Below, in pieces: positions 1 to 8,207 of a stretch of 64,000 nt of DNA; positions within the stretch are counted from its first letter, which is position 1; each line of letters opens with the position of its first letter. The position numbers and the translations under genes are program-made. The stretch is taken from contig JAECQR010000003.1 in assembly GCA_015999765.1 (NCBI GenBank), positions 186,001-250,000 on the forward strand, in the 5' to 3' direction. The notes under the pieces were generated by a model, which was given only the letters and a program-made list of their open reading frames with translations, was not told the origin of the DNA and searched no databases. This DNA comes from Flavobacteriia bacterium. GTDB taxonomy: Bacteria > Bacteroidota > Bacteroidia > Flavobacteriales > Weeksellaceae.

Positions 1-828
1 AATAAAATTGCGATTTATGCCATCCACACTGCATTCGATAATGATTATTTCGGGGTAAATTTCAGAATCTGCGAAGAGTTGGCGTTACAGGATCAAAAGG
101 TGTTGATGCCTAAGTCACAGAACCTGAAAAAACTGGAAGTCTACGTGCCGGAAGATCACGCTGAAATACTTAAAGAAGCACTTTTTGATGCTGGAGCGGG
201 TAATATAGGTTTTTATGACGAATGCAGCTTTTCGGTAAATGGTAATGGGACATTCAGACCCACGGAGGGTTCCAATCCATTTTCTGGAACTCAAAACATC
301 CGTGAAAGTGCTCAGGAAAAACTTATTTCTGTGATTTTTGAAAATTTTAAACAGCGTCAGATTATCGCTGCAATGAAAAATGCACATCCTTACGAAGAAG
401 TCGCTTACCAAATCATCTCACTTGAAAACGAGAATCAGTATTCCGGGCTGGGCAGATTTGGCGACCTGAAAACAGAAATGGATGAAACCGACTTTCTGAA
501 GTTTATAAAGGAAAAATTCAGCTTAGAAGTCATTCGCCACTCACCATTGAACAGTAGAAAAATAAAAAGAGTAGGGGTTTTTGGCGGAAGTGGTGCAAGT
601 GGTATAAAAGCTGCGCTTTCTCAAAACTGCGATGCTTATTTAACAGGTGATGTGAAGTATCATGATTTTTTTCAGAGTGAAGACAAAATGCTCATTTGCG
701 ACATCGGTCATTTTGAATCTGAACAATTTGTAACCCAACAATTAATTGAGATTTTATCGGAAATTTTTCCTAAATTTGCAGTCTCAAAATCTGTTGAGAA
801 AACAAATCCTGTAAATTATTTTTTATAA
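1..828 (+). CDS. Nif3-like dinuclear metal centre protein (5' end outside window)
   Basis: The reading frame is open from the first base, so the gene starts upstream and about 275 residues are visible. It belongs to the Nif3/YqfO (DUF34) family, which forms toroidal hexamers with a two-metal site; the cellular role is unsettled, and GTP cyclohydrolase-like naming is common but weak. The N-terminal part shows the family HTAFDND stretch at visible residues 9-15. It is followed by the inserted PII/CutA-like domain starting near KLEVYVP (about residue 44), which occurs in longer Nif3 members. The C-terminal lobe has the GVFGGSGASG and GDVKYHD motifs and the metal-ligand GHFESE motif near residue 236. 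An in-frame TTG at base 79 is not the real start because the conserved residues before it belong to the fold. The next gene follows after 4 bases, so the two are probably co-transcribed. Confidence 0.9.
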   Translation, partial: NKIAIYAIHTAFDNDYFGVNFRICEELALQDQKVLMPKSQNLKKLEVYVPEDHAEILKEALFDAGAGNIGFYDECSFSVNGNGTFRPTEGSNPFSGTQNIRESAQEKLISVIFENFKQRQIIAAMKNAHPYEEVAYQIISLENENQYSGLGRFGDLKTEMDETDFLKFIKEKFSLEVIRHSPLNSRKIKRVGVFGGSGASGIKAALSQNCDAYLTGDVKYHDFFQSEDKMLICDIGHFESEQFVTQQLIEILSEIFPKFAVSKSVEKTNPVNYFL

Positions 829-832
829 AAAT

Positions 833-1612
833 ATGGCTAAAAAAACTGTAGAAATCTCTGTTGAAGATAAGTTAAGGGCGCTTTACGACTTGCAAATCAT
901 CGATTCAAGATTAGACGAGATCCGCAACACAAGAGGTGAATTACCGATTGAAGTTGAGGATTTGGAAATTGAAATCGAAGGTCTGGAAAAAAGAGCCGAG
1001 AAGTTTCAAACTGAAATCAAAGAACAGAATGATGAAATCAGCACTAAGAATGAAGTGATTAATCACGCTAAAACTTTGATCGACAAATACAAAGCTCAAC
1101 AGGAAACTGTTAGAAATAATAAGGAATTTGAAGCCTTAGAAAAAGAAATAGAATTCCAGGATCTTGAAATTCAGTTGGCTGAAAAGAGAATTAAGGAATT
1201 CGGCGTGAAAATCGCACACAAAAACGAAACTTTTGAGGAACTGAACAACAAAATCAGTGAATTGAAGAATCACCTTAAATTCAAAAAAGAAGAACTTGAA
1301 AATCTTGTTGCAGAAACGCAGAAAGAAGAGGATTTCTTAATAGAAAAATCTAAAGAATTTGCTAAGAATATCGACGAAAGATTATTGGCTTCTTATCAGA
1401 GAATCCGCACCAATTCACCAACAGGTTTAGCGGTTGTAGGTCTGGAAAGAGGTGCGCCGAAAGGATCATTCTTTACGCTGCCTCCCCAGAAACAGATGGA
1501 AATCGCGCAGAGAAAGAAAATCATTATCGATGAGCACAGCGGAAAAATCCTTGTTGACGATGATATGGTTAACGAAGAAAACGAAAAAATGAAAGACATT
1601 ATTAAATTCTAA
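833..1612 (+). CDS. Coiled-coil protein of the C4 zinc-ribbon (CT398-like) family, ribbon degenerate
   Basis: This 259-residue cytoplasmic protein is a long charged coiled coil (about residues 10-185) followed by a C-terminal domain that aligns with the zf-RING_7/C4-type zinc ribbon of the CT398 family. In the usual form the ribbon has two CxxC pairs around an LPPQ segment. Here LPPQ is kept, but the pair positions read P209/S212 (GAPKGS) and D233/S236 (DEHSG), so all four cysteines are missing. The domain outline and spacing remain, which suggests a fold held without metal rather than a pseudogene. It sits directly behind the Nif3-like gene, a common pairing in Bacteroidota, and ends before a strong hairpin terminator. 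The function is unknown; related proteins have been linked to secretion or RNA work without a settled role. Confidence 0.85.
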   Translation: MAKKTVEISVEDKLRALYDLQIIDSRLDEIRNTRGELPIEVEDLEIEIEGLEKRAEKFQTEIKEQNDEISTKNEVINHAKTLIDKYKAQQETVRNNKEFEALEKEIEFQDLEIQLAEKRIKEFGVKIAHKNETFEELNNKISELKNHLKFKKEELENLVAETQKEEDFLIEKSKEFAKNIDERLLASYQRIRTNSPTGLAVVGLERGAPKGSFFTLPPQKQMEIAQRKKIIIDEHSGKILVDDDMVNEENEKMKDIIKF

Positions 1613-1630
1613 TAAATCTTCATCAAAATA

Positions 1631-1659
1631 AAAAGGTTCGGAAATTCCGAACCTTTTTT
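1631..1659. terminator. Bidirectional rho-independent terminator
   Basis: Arms AAAAGGTTCGGAA and TTCCGAACCTTTT form an almost loop-free palindrome flanked by A-run and T-run, placed between convergent genes (coiled-coil protein on plus, aminotransferase on minus). Confidence 0.85.
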
Positions 1660-1679
1660 ATTTATGGCAGCACGTGCCA

Positions 1680-2879
1680 TTAACCTTCAACTGCTTCTTC
1701 CAGACAAATTTTAATTCTGTTCATTGCATCCTTCAGTTCTTTTTCTGAGGCGGCATAAGAAAAACGGATACAGTTCGGGTTACCGAAAGACACACCGCCA
1801 ACTGTTCCTACATAAGCATTTTCGAGGATAAACATCGCGAAATCATCGGCGTTTTCAATCTCAGTTCCGTTCAGTTTTTTACCAATATAGAACGAGATAT
1901 CCGGGAAAAAATAAAAGGCAGCTTCGGGATAATTCACTTTAAATCCAGGAATTTCTTTCATCAGATTGTACACGAGATCTCTCCTCTTTTGGAATTCGTC
2001 GATCATGTAACGGTATTCCGAAGGATCTGTTTTCAGCGCGGTTACCGATGCTTTCTGTGCCATCGTATTGGCTCCGCTCGTCATCTGTCCCTGAATTTTT
2101 TCACAGCCTTCCGCAAGCCACTTGGGGCACGCAGAATAACCGATTCGCCAGCCTGTCATTGCAAACGCTTTCGACATTCCGTTAATCACCGCGGTCTGTT
2201 CATAGACCTGTGGAAATTCGGCAATAGAAGTATGTGTCCCGTCGTAATTGATATATTCGTAAATCTCGTCTGAGATGATAGTGATTTGTGGATGTTTTGC
2301 CACAACATCCGCAATTTTTTCCAGTTCTCCGTAGGTATAAACGCTTCCGGAAGGGTTGCAGGGTGAACTGTAGAGCAAAACCTTGGTATTTGGAGTAATA
2401 GCATTTTCAAGCTGTTCAGCGGTCATCTTAAACTCGCTTTCAATAGAGGTTTCAACAAAAACGGATTTACCGCCCATCATCTTTACCATTTCATCATAAC
2501 TTACCCAATATGGTGCGGGCAGAATAACTTCATCACCGTCATTAAGCACAGATGCGAGCACATTTAAAATCGACTGTTTTGCGCCATTTGATACACAAAT
2601 CTGTGAAGGAAGATACTCCAGATTATTGTCGCGTTTCAGTTTTTCACAAATTGCTTGTCTTAAATCCAAAAAACCCGGAACTGGCGAGTAGTGGCTGAAA
2701 TTATTGTTAATGGCTTCAAAAGCGGCTTCCTTAATGTTTTTCGGAACGTCGAAATCGGGTTCGCCGAGGGTTAAACTGATGACATCGAGACCATTGGCTT
2801 TCATTTCCCGAACTTTGTTGCTCATTACAAATGTTTGCGAAAAGCTCATTCTGCTAAGCCTTTCAGAGTGTTTTTCCAT
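1680..2879 (-). CDS. Aspartate aminotransferase-type PLP enzyme (class I/II)
   Basis: A fold-type I aminotransferase of about 399 residues, probably transferring the amino group between aspartate and 2-oxoglutarate; substrate range cannot be fixed from sequence. Visible family marks are the N-terminal SLTLGEPDFDVP, the SNGAKQ cofactor-phosphate region, the SSPCNPSG asparagine motif, the SDEIYEYINYDG segment with the pyridine-binding Asp and Tyr, and the GMSKAFAMTGWRIGY motif with the Schiff-base lysine at residue 237. I chose the ATG giving MEKHSERL. An upstream TTG at 2900 would overlap the promoter -7 box and add residues absent from the family. The gene is divergent from rsmG and lies behind a shared terminator with the coiled-coil gene. 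Confidence 0.92.
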   Translation of the reverse strand: MEKHSERLSRMSFSQTFVMSNKVREMKANGLDVISLTLGEPDFDVPKNIKEAAFEAINNNFSHYSPVPGFLDLRQAICEKLKRDNNLEYLPSQICVSNGAKQSILNVLASVLNDGDEVILPAPYWVSYDEMVKMMGGKSVFVETSIESEFKMTAEQLENAITPNTKVLLYSSPCNPSGSVYTYGELEKIADVVAKHPQITIISDEIYEYINYDGTHTSIAEFPQVYEQTAVINGMSKAFAMTGWRIGYSACPKWLAEGCEKIQGQMTSGANTMAQKASVTALKTDPSEYRYMIDEFQKRRDLVYNLMKEIPGFKVNYPEAAFYFFPDISFYIGKKLNGTEIENADDFAMFILENAYVGTVGGVSFGNPNCIRFSYAASEKELKDAMNRIKICLEEAVEG

Positions 2880-2897
2880 AATCATTCTTAATAAACT

Positions 2898-2905
2898 CAA
2901 AGATA
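2898..2905 (-). promoter_or_regulatory. Promoter -7 box of the aminotransferase gene
   Basis: TATCTTTG on the minus strand is a perfect match to the Bacteroidota TAnnTTTG box, placing the transcript start about 15 bases before the ATG at 2879. No clear TTG -33 element is visible. The box supports the shorter start. Confidence 0.55.
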
Positions 2906-2939
2906 ATTTTTTTCTGCAAGGTTCTGAACTTGTTTTTTT

Positions 2940-2947
2940 TAAATTTG
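2940..2947 (+). promoter_or_regulatory. Promoter -7 box of rsmG
   Basis: TAAATTTG matches TAnnTTTG exactly and lies 15 bases before the rsmG ATG, back to back with the aminotransferase promoter. Confidence 0.5.
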
Positions 2948-2962
2948 TGAAAATTTAATAAA

Positions 2963-3598
2963 ATGCCTGCTGAACTTATTGAAAAGTATTTTCCGAACCT
3001 TACCGAACAACAGAAAGAACAGTTTAGTAAACTGCAAGAACTCTACGGAGAATGGAACGAAAAAATAAATGTAATTTCCAGAAAAGATATGGACTCGCTT
3101 TATGAAAAACATATTCTGCATTCTCTTGGAATCGCAAAAGTGATGGAATTTGCTCCCAATACCAAAGTTCTGGATATCGGAACCGGCGGCGGTTTTCCCG
3201 GGATTCCGCTGGCAATCCTATTTCCCGATTCGCACTTTACGCTGATTGATTCAATTGGTAAAAAGATCACCGTAGTGAAGGAAGTTTCTCAGGGAATCGG
3301 ACTGAAGAATGTCACTGCAATCCATGGCCGGGCGGAAGATCTAAAGGAGAAGTTTCATTTTGTGGTAAGCCGGGCGGTAACACAGATGCCGGTTTTCCTC
3401 CGATGGTTAAAGGGAAAATTTGAAAAAGAGCAGTTTAATCCGAAGCACAATGGGGTTTTGTATTTAAAAGGCGGCGATTTGTCGGAAGAACTCGCGGGTA
3501 TGAAAGCTGAAATTTTCAGTCTTCCTAAATTTTTCGAAACAGACTTTTTCGAAACCAAAAAAGTGGTATATTTATCAAAAGGAAATTTCAATTCATAA
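2963..3598 (+). CDS. rsmG: 16S rRNA (guanine-527-N7) methyltransferase RsmG (GidB)
   Basis: RsmG transfers a methyl group from SAM to N7 of G527 of 16S rRNA in the 530 loop of the small ribosomal subunit; its loss gives low-level streptomycin resistance in other bacteria. The 211-residue length is normal. The N-terminal helical part has the typical WNEKINVISRKD and HILHSL stretches, followed by the SAM-binding motif LDIGTGGGFPGIPLA at about residues 70-84, the acidic FTLIDSIGKK motif II, and the VVSRAVTQM motif near residue 135. The ATG is 15 bases after a perfect -7 box. It is transcribed away from the aminotransferase gene and a lipoprotein gene follows after about 50 bases. Confidence 0.95.
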   Translation: MPAELIEKYFPNLTEQQKEQFSKLQELYGEWNEKINVISRKDMDSLYEKHILHSLGIAKVMEFAPNTKVLDIGTGGGFPGIPLAILFPDSHFTLIDSIGKKITVVKEVSQGIGLKNVTAIHGRAEDLKEKFHFVVSRAVTQMPVFLRWLKGKFEKEQFNPKHNGVLYLKGGDLSEELAGMKAEIFSLPKFFETDFFETKKVVYLSKGNFNS

Positions 3599-3651
3599 TT
3601 CATTAGATTAAAGTAATTATTGTTACTGTTTCACTAATAAATTGTACTTTT

Positions 3652-4068
3652 ATGAAAACAATATTCAAATCAATTTTTGCTGCTGTTTTACTGTTCAGTT
3701 TAGCGAGTTGTAATGACCGGCTCGAGGGCGATGAAATCACCAGCACCGAACCTTTGAAAATCGACAGTGTGAAAATCGCACAGGATACGATGGATATTTA
3801 CAGTACGCAGACAATCAAAACCTATTCGCAGTTCAGTACACAATGCGAAGGCTTTTACGGCTACGATTATCAGCACACTGCACCGCTGGAGCGTAAAGTG
3901 ATTTCCTACAAATTTAAAACATCTGCCAGTTGCGGCGAAATGGCGACCAGAACCTCTCAGATTAATTTCCGGCCTCAGGAAACAGGAACTTATCTTTTTA
4001 AATTCTGGACCGGCAAAGATGCAGCTGGCGCAAATACGTGGATCGAGCGTACAATTGTAGTTGAGTAA
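3652..4068 (+). CDS. Small hypothetical lipoprotein
   Basis: A 138-residue protein with a lipoprotein signal peptide: KTIFKSI n-region, hydrophobic core and lipobox LASC with the modified cysteine at residue 20. The mature part contains three further cysteines and a C-terminal YLFKFWTGKD..TWIERTIVV stretch that reads like a beta-sandwich edge. I do not recognise a family. It probably sits on the periplasmic side of a membrane. A strong terminator follows immediately, so it is the last gene of its transcript; whether it is cotranscribed with rsmG is unclear. Confidence 0.75.
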   Translation: MKTIFKSIFAAVLLFSLASCNDRLEGDEITSTEPLKIDSVKIAQDTMDIYSTQTIKTYSQFSTQCEGFYGYDYQHTAPLERKVISYKFKTSASCGEMATRTSQINFRPQETGTYLFKFWTGKDAAGANTWIERTIVVE

Positions 4069-4091
4069 ACGCAGATCAGTATATCATTTTT

Positions 4092-4127
4092 AAACATCAG
4101 GATTATAAGATTCCTGATGTTTTTTTA
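4092..4127 (+). terminator. Rho-independent terminator after the lipoprotein gene
   Basis: Arms AACATCAGGA and TCCTGATGTT around a 10-base loop, followed by a run of T. The T-run ends at an ATG at 4127, so that ATG is an unlikely start for the next gene. Confidence 0.8.
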
Positions 4128-4162
4128 TGAAAATTTCCTTACTTTTCATCTTTACATTCATT

Positions 4163-6895
4163 ATGAAATTTCTTGATAAAATCGTCACCGAACTTCTTTC
4201 CCAAACATCAGATCTGTCGGAATTCAATATTGTGCTTCCGGGCAAAAGACCTGTGGTTTTCATTAAAAAAATCCTCAGAGAAAAGAAGTATTCGGGTTTT
4301 CTACCCAACTTTTACACGGTAGAGGACTTAATTAAAAATCTCTCAGGTAAGCAGTCTATTCAGGGGATTTCTTTGTGGCTTTTTGCCTTCGATGTTTACC
4401 GGGATCTTCATCCGGGAGAAGATTTTGCCAGCTTCCTGAAATGGTTTCCTACGCTCTTGAAAGATTGGGATGATATTTTAAAGTTTTCCGAAAGTGACCA
4501 GCAGGTCCTGGAATATATGTTCGACGAAGAAAGAATTAAAAACTGGTCTGAAAACCTGGGAGAATCCGAACACACTCCAAGAAAGCGATTTCTGAATTTC
4601 TGGCAGAAAATGACAGTATATCTTCCGCTCCTGAAGATGAAACTCAACGAGAAAAACTGGGCAACATCAGGGATGATTCACGAATCGGCAAAAAATAAAA
4701 TTGAAGGTTTTGCACAAAATACTGATGAGAAATTTGTCTTCTGCGGTTTTAATGCGTTTACTCCTGTAGAGGAAAAACTGGTTAAAAGTCTTTTGCAGTG
4801 GGATAAAGCGCAGTGTTTTTTTCAGGCCGATGAGTATTATGTGAATGATGAAAGACAAGAAGCAGGAAAATTTCTGCGGAGTCATAAAATCTGGAAAGAA
4901 TTTAATGATAGCCGACCTTTCAGATGGGTGGGAAATGATTTTGCGCAGGAAAAAAATTTCAAAGTCTACGAAGTTTCCGGAAATATAACCCAGGCGAAGG
5001 TCCTGCCTGAAATTTTCAAAGATATCAATCCTGATGATCTCTCCAAAACTGCCGTCGTTTTACTCGACGAAAATTTGCTTCCTGCCACTTTAGACGCTAT
5101 CAGTTCAGTGGAATATCTTAATATTACGATGGGATTTCCGCTGAAAAATCTTGCCTTCAGCAATGCGATGAAAAAACTGTTTTACCTTCAGAAACAGCTT
5201 GAACAAAAGGATTCTTCATATTACTATAATGATGTGCTTGCCGTTGTAGAAGAACTTCCAAACGGAGATGCAGACAGAAATATTATTGCGCTTTTCAAAG
5301 AGACAATTGAGGAAAGAAATATTGTTTATATCTCTAAAAAACAGTTTGCGGAACTGCTTTCAGGACTTTCTTATTTCCAGCTTTTTCAGAAACCATCATC
5401 TGTGACTGAGTTTTTAGATCTGCTGATCAGCTACTGTTACGCATTGAAATTCGATGAACTTGATGATATTTTGTATGAAAATATTGCTCACTTTGAAAAG
5501 AGTTTTAAAATCATTAAAAATCAGCTTTCGCCATATTCATTCAAAATTAATATGGAAACACTGGAAGTGCTGATCAATCAGCTCGTGAGCTCCGAAGCTA
5601 TTGACTTTCAGGGTGAACCATTAGCGGGTTTACAGGTGATGGGGCTTTTGGAGACCAGACTTTTAAACTTCGAAAATATTATTTTGCTGTCAGCAAATGA
5701 AGGAAAACTGCCACTCGGAAATTCCCAGAATACCTATGTGCCGTTTGATATCCGCAAACATTTCGGTTTGCATACATTTCTGGAAAACGACGGAATTTAT
5801 GCTTATCATTTTTACCGTTTAATTCAGGACTCCAAGAATGTCCATCTGCTTTTTAACGCCTTGGGTTCGGGAGTAAATACGGGGGAAAAGAGCCGATTCA
5901 TTACCCAGATCGAGATTGAAGATCCGCATCACCAACTCGAAAATATCATCATTGAAAACTCTTCAGATCCAATACGTCAGGAACCGATGCATATTGAGAA
6001 AACAGAGCCGGTGATGCAGAAACTTGATGAATGGAAAAAAAGAATTTCTGCCTCGCACCTTACTTCCTACATTTATAATCCTGTCGATTTTTACCTGACA
6101 AAAATACTCAATACAAAGGAAGCCAGTGAAATTGAAGAGGAACTTTCGCAACGCAGTTACGGAAATCTGGTCCATTACGCACTGCAGGATATCTATGAAA
6201 GTTTAATAGGTAAGAAATTAACAGTTAAAGACTTAGAGTTTTCTGATGAAGCTATCGTTAAGGTAATTAATCAAGCCATCGAAAAACTGAAACACCAAAC
6301 AGAATTTTACGAAAAGGGCATGAATTTCATTCATAAATCCATTGCAGAAAGGGTAGTGCGAAGTGTTATTGAGTATGACAGGAAACTGCTTCAGCAAGGA
6401 AATTCACTTGAAATTGTAAGTGTGGAAGGTAATTTTGAGAATGTTGAATTTTTCCTGGATGAGGAAAAAACAAATCCTGTTTATTTTTATGGATTTATCG
6501 ACCGTATCGACCGCCTTAATGGAAATCTCAGGATTATTGATTTTAAAACTGCAAAAACTAAAAATCTTTCGGTCTTATTACCGAAAAAAGCCGGAGACGA
6601 AGAAAAGCTTGAAAAATTATTTTTCAGAGACGATTATAAACAGGCGATGCAGCTTTGTGTGTATGCCTATTCGGTTTTAAACGAAGAAAAATTTCCCGAT
6701 AATTATCTGCAATGCGGAATCTGGAGTTTTGCTGAAGTGACAAAAGGAGTGCAGAATCTTCATCTTTTCGGTGAAAGAGAAATCACGGAACAGCTCTTAC
6801 AAACTCCCATGAAATCTATTAAAAATGTAATTCTCGATATTCTGGATCCACAACTCGAGTTCATTGAAGAAGTGAAAGAAACTTGGGGAAATTAA
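4163..6895 (+). CDS. AddB-like protein with C-terminal PD-(D/E)XK nuclease domain
   Basis: A protein of about 910 residues that resembles AddB/RecB-type exonuclease subunits acting on double-strand breaks with a RecBCD/AddAB-type helicase. The middle part has helicase-like remnants, such as GLLETRLLNFENIILLSANEGKLP near residue 500, without a convincing Walker A at the N-terminus. The C-terminal nuclease domain carries the YGNLVHYALQDIY helix and the core GFIDRIDRL with IIDFKTAK (about residues 775-800), which supplies the D..DxK catalytic set. The four-cysteine Fe-S cage of AddB is not apparent. I chose the ATG giving MKFLDKIV; the upstream ATG at 4127 lies in a terminator tail. No AddA-type helicase partner lies in the window, so it may be encoded elsewhere. 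Confidence 0.82.
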   Translation: MKFLDKIVTELLSQTSDLSEFNIVLPGKRPVVFIKKILREKKYSGFLPNFYTVEDLIKNLSGKQSIQGISLWLFAFDVYRDLHPGEDFASFLKWFPTLLKDWDDILKFSESDQQVLEYMFDEERIKNWSENLGESEHTPRKRFLNFWQKMTVYLPLLKMKLNEKNWATSGMIHESAKNKIEGFAQNTDEKFVFCGFNAFTPVEEKLVKSLLQWDKAQCFFQADEYYVNDERQEAGKFLRSHKIWKEFNDSRPFRWVGNDFAQEKNFKVYEVSGNITQAKVLPEIFKDINPDDLSKTAVVLLDENLLPATLDAISSVEYLNITMGFPLKNLAFSNAMKKLFYLQKQLEQKDSSYYYNDVLAVVEELPNGDADRNIIALFKETIEERNIVYISKKQFAELLSGLSYFQLFQKPSSVTEFLDLLISYCYALKFDELDDILYENIAHFEKSFKIIKNQLSPYSFKINMETLEVLINQLVSSEAIDFQGEPLAGLQVMGLLETRLLNFENIILLSANEGKLPLGNSQNTYVPFDIRKHFGLHTFLENDGIYAYHFYRLIQDSKNVHLLFNALGSGVNTGEKSRFITQIEIEDPHHQLENIIIENSSDPIRQEPMHIEKTEPVMQKLDEWKKRISASHLTSYIYNPVDFYLTKILNTKEASEIEEELSQRSYGNLVHYALQDIYESLIGKKLTVKDLEFSDEAIVKVINQAIEKLKHQTEFYEKGMNFIHKSIAERVVRSVIEYDRKLLQQGNSLEIVSVEGNFENVEFFLDEEKTNPVYFYGFIDRIDRLNGNLRIIDFKTAKTKNLSVLLPKKAGDEEKLEKLFFRDDYKQAMQLCVYAYSVLNEEKFPDNYLQCGIWSFAEVTKGVQNLHLFGEREITEQLLQTPMKSIKNVILDILDPQLEFIEEVKETWGN

Positions 6896-6898
6896 CGA

Positions 6899-6930
6899 AA
6901 AAGCCTTCAGATTTCTGAAGGCTTTTCTTT
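6899..6930. terminator. Bidirectional terminator between convergent genes
   Basis: Arms AAAAGCCTTCAGA and TCTGAAGGCTTTT with a 2-base centre, T-rich on both strands, between the nuclease gene and glutaryl-CoA dehydrogenase. Confidence 0.85.
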
Positions 6931-6947
6931 ATTTAATAAAATGATTT

Positions 6948-8129
6948 CTATCCGAAAGCGTTGATTCCTGTAACATCCATTCCGGTAATGAGTAAATGAA
7001 TATCGTGGGTTCCTTCGTAAGTGATCACCGATTCTAAATTGGCTGCGTGACGCATCATCGGGAATTCACCCATAATTCCCATTCCGCCCAGCATTTGTCG
7101 GGATTCTCTGGCAATGTCAATCGCCATTTTCACGTTGTTTCGCTTCGCCATTGAAATCTGTGCCGGACTTGCTTTGTGAGCGTTTTTCAGATTCCCTAAC
7201 TGAAGACAAAGCAACTGTGCTTTGGTTATTTCTGTTAAGAATTCGGCAATTTTTTTCTGTTGTAACTGGAAAGACGCAATTGGTTTTCCAAACTGTTTTC
7301 TTTCCTTCGAATACTGAACCGCAGTACAGTAACAGTCGATTGCAGCGCCAATTACGCCCCATGAAATCCCGTATCTTGCAGAATTTAAACATGAAAGCGG
7401 TCCTTTTAAACCAACTACTTTTGGTAACAGATTTTCTTTCGGAACTTTCACATCATTAAAAACCAGTTCACCGGTTTTGGAAGCACGCAGGCTCCATTTA
7501 TTATGAGTTTCTGGAGTGGTAAATCCTTCAAAAGCACGTTCTACAATTAATCCCTGAACTTTCCCTTCGTCATTCTTTGCCCAAACTACTGCGATGTCGC
7601 ATAACGGCGCATTGGTAATCCACATTTTAGCACCATTCAGCAAATAATAGTCGCCTTTATCTTCGAAATGCGTTTCCATAGAACTCGGGTCAGAACCATG
7701 ATTGGGCTCTGTAAGACCAAAAGCACCGATCATTTCGCCTGATGCTAAGTGGGGTAAATATTTATGTTTCTGTTCTTCAGAACCGTATTCGTTGATTGGG
7801 AACATGACGAGTGAACTCTGTACAGAAGCCGCGGAACGTACCGCAGAATCGCCTCTTTCGAGTTCCTGCATAATGATTCCATAGGAAATCTGGTCAAGAC
7901 CTGAACCACCGTATTCTTCTGGGATATAAGGTCCAAGAGCACCGATTTTCCCCAATTCTTTCATCAGGTTGGGAATATCAGTGTGATGCTGTGCCGCTTC
8001 ATCTATTTTCGGCATTACAAAACTTTCAACCCAATCTCTTACCGATTGACGGATTAACTTGTGTTCATCAGTTAAAAGTTCATCCATGAAGTAGTAATCC
8101 GGAATGGTTGTAAGCGGGTAGTATGACAT
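6948..8129 (-). CDS. gcdH: Glutaryl-CoA dehydrogenase (acyl-CoA dehydrogenase family)
   Basis: An FAD enzyme of 393 residues that oxidises and decarboxylates glutaryl-CoA to crotonyl-CoA in lysine and tryptophan breakdown. It has the complete acyl-CoA dehydrogenase layout: helical N-terminal domain, beta-sheet domain with FGLTEPNHGSDP and WITNAP flavin-contact motifs, and C-terminal helices with KERKQFGKPIASFQ and MLGGMGI. The SVQSSLVM segment near residue 103 and the ending YEGTHDIHLLITG with the catalytic Glu at residue 372 are typical of the glutaryl-CoA subgroup rather than butyryl-CoA dehydrogenases. It appears to be a single-gene transcript, and no other lysine-degradation gene is next to it. 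An isobutyryl- or other short-chain specificity cannot be fully excluded. Confidence 0.88.
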   Translation of the reverse strand: MSYYPLTTIPDYYFMDELLTDEHKLIRQSVRDWVESFVMPKIDEAAQHHTDIPNLMKELGKIGALGPYIPEEYGGSGLDQISYGIIMQELERGDSAVRSAASVQSSLVMFPINEYGSEEQKHKYLPHLASGEMIGAFGLTEPNHGSDPSSMETHFEDKGDYYLLNGAKMWITNAPLCDIAVVWAKNDEGKVQGLIVERAFEGFTTPETHNKWSLRASKTGELVFNDVKVPKENLLPKVVGLKGPLSCLNSARYGISWGVIGAAIDCYCTAVQYSKERKQFGKPIASFQLQQKKIAEFLTEITKAQLLCLQLGNLKNAHKASPAQISMAKRNNVKMAIDIARESRQMLGGMGIMGEFPMMRHAANLESVITYEGTHDIHLLITGMDVTGINAFG

Positions 8130-8207
8130 AATTTTTAGATTTGCTTAAAATTAGGATTTTTCGGAAAGGTGGCGAAATATTTCGGAAAATATTTAAGGAA
8201 TAAATGT

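Noticed and set aside
4127-4162. Longer start for the AddB-like nuclease (ATG at 4127)
   Set aside because: The ATG is at the end of a terminator T-run; the extra residues are hydrophobic and not part of the family. The ATG at 4163 gives a normal opening.
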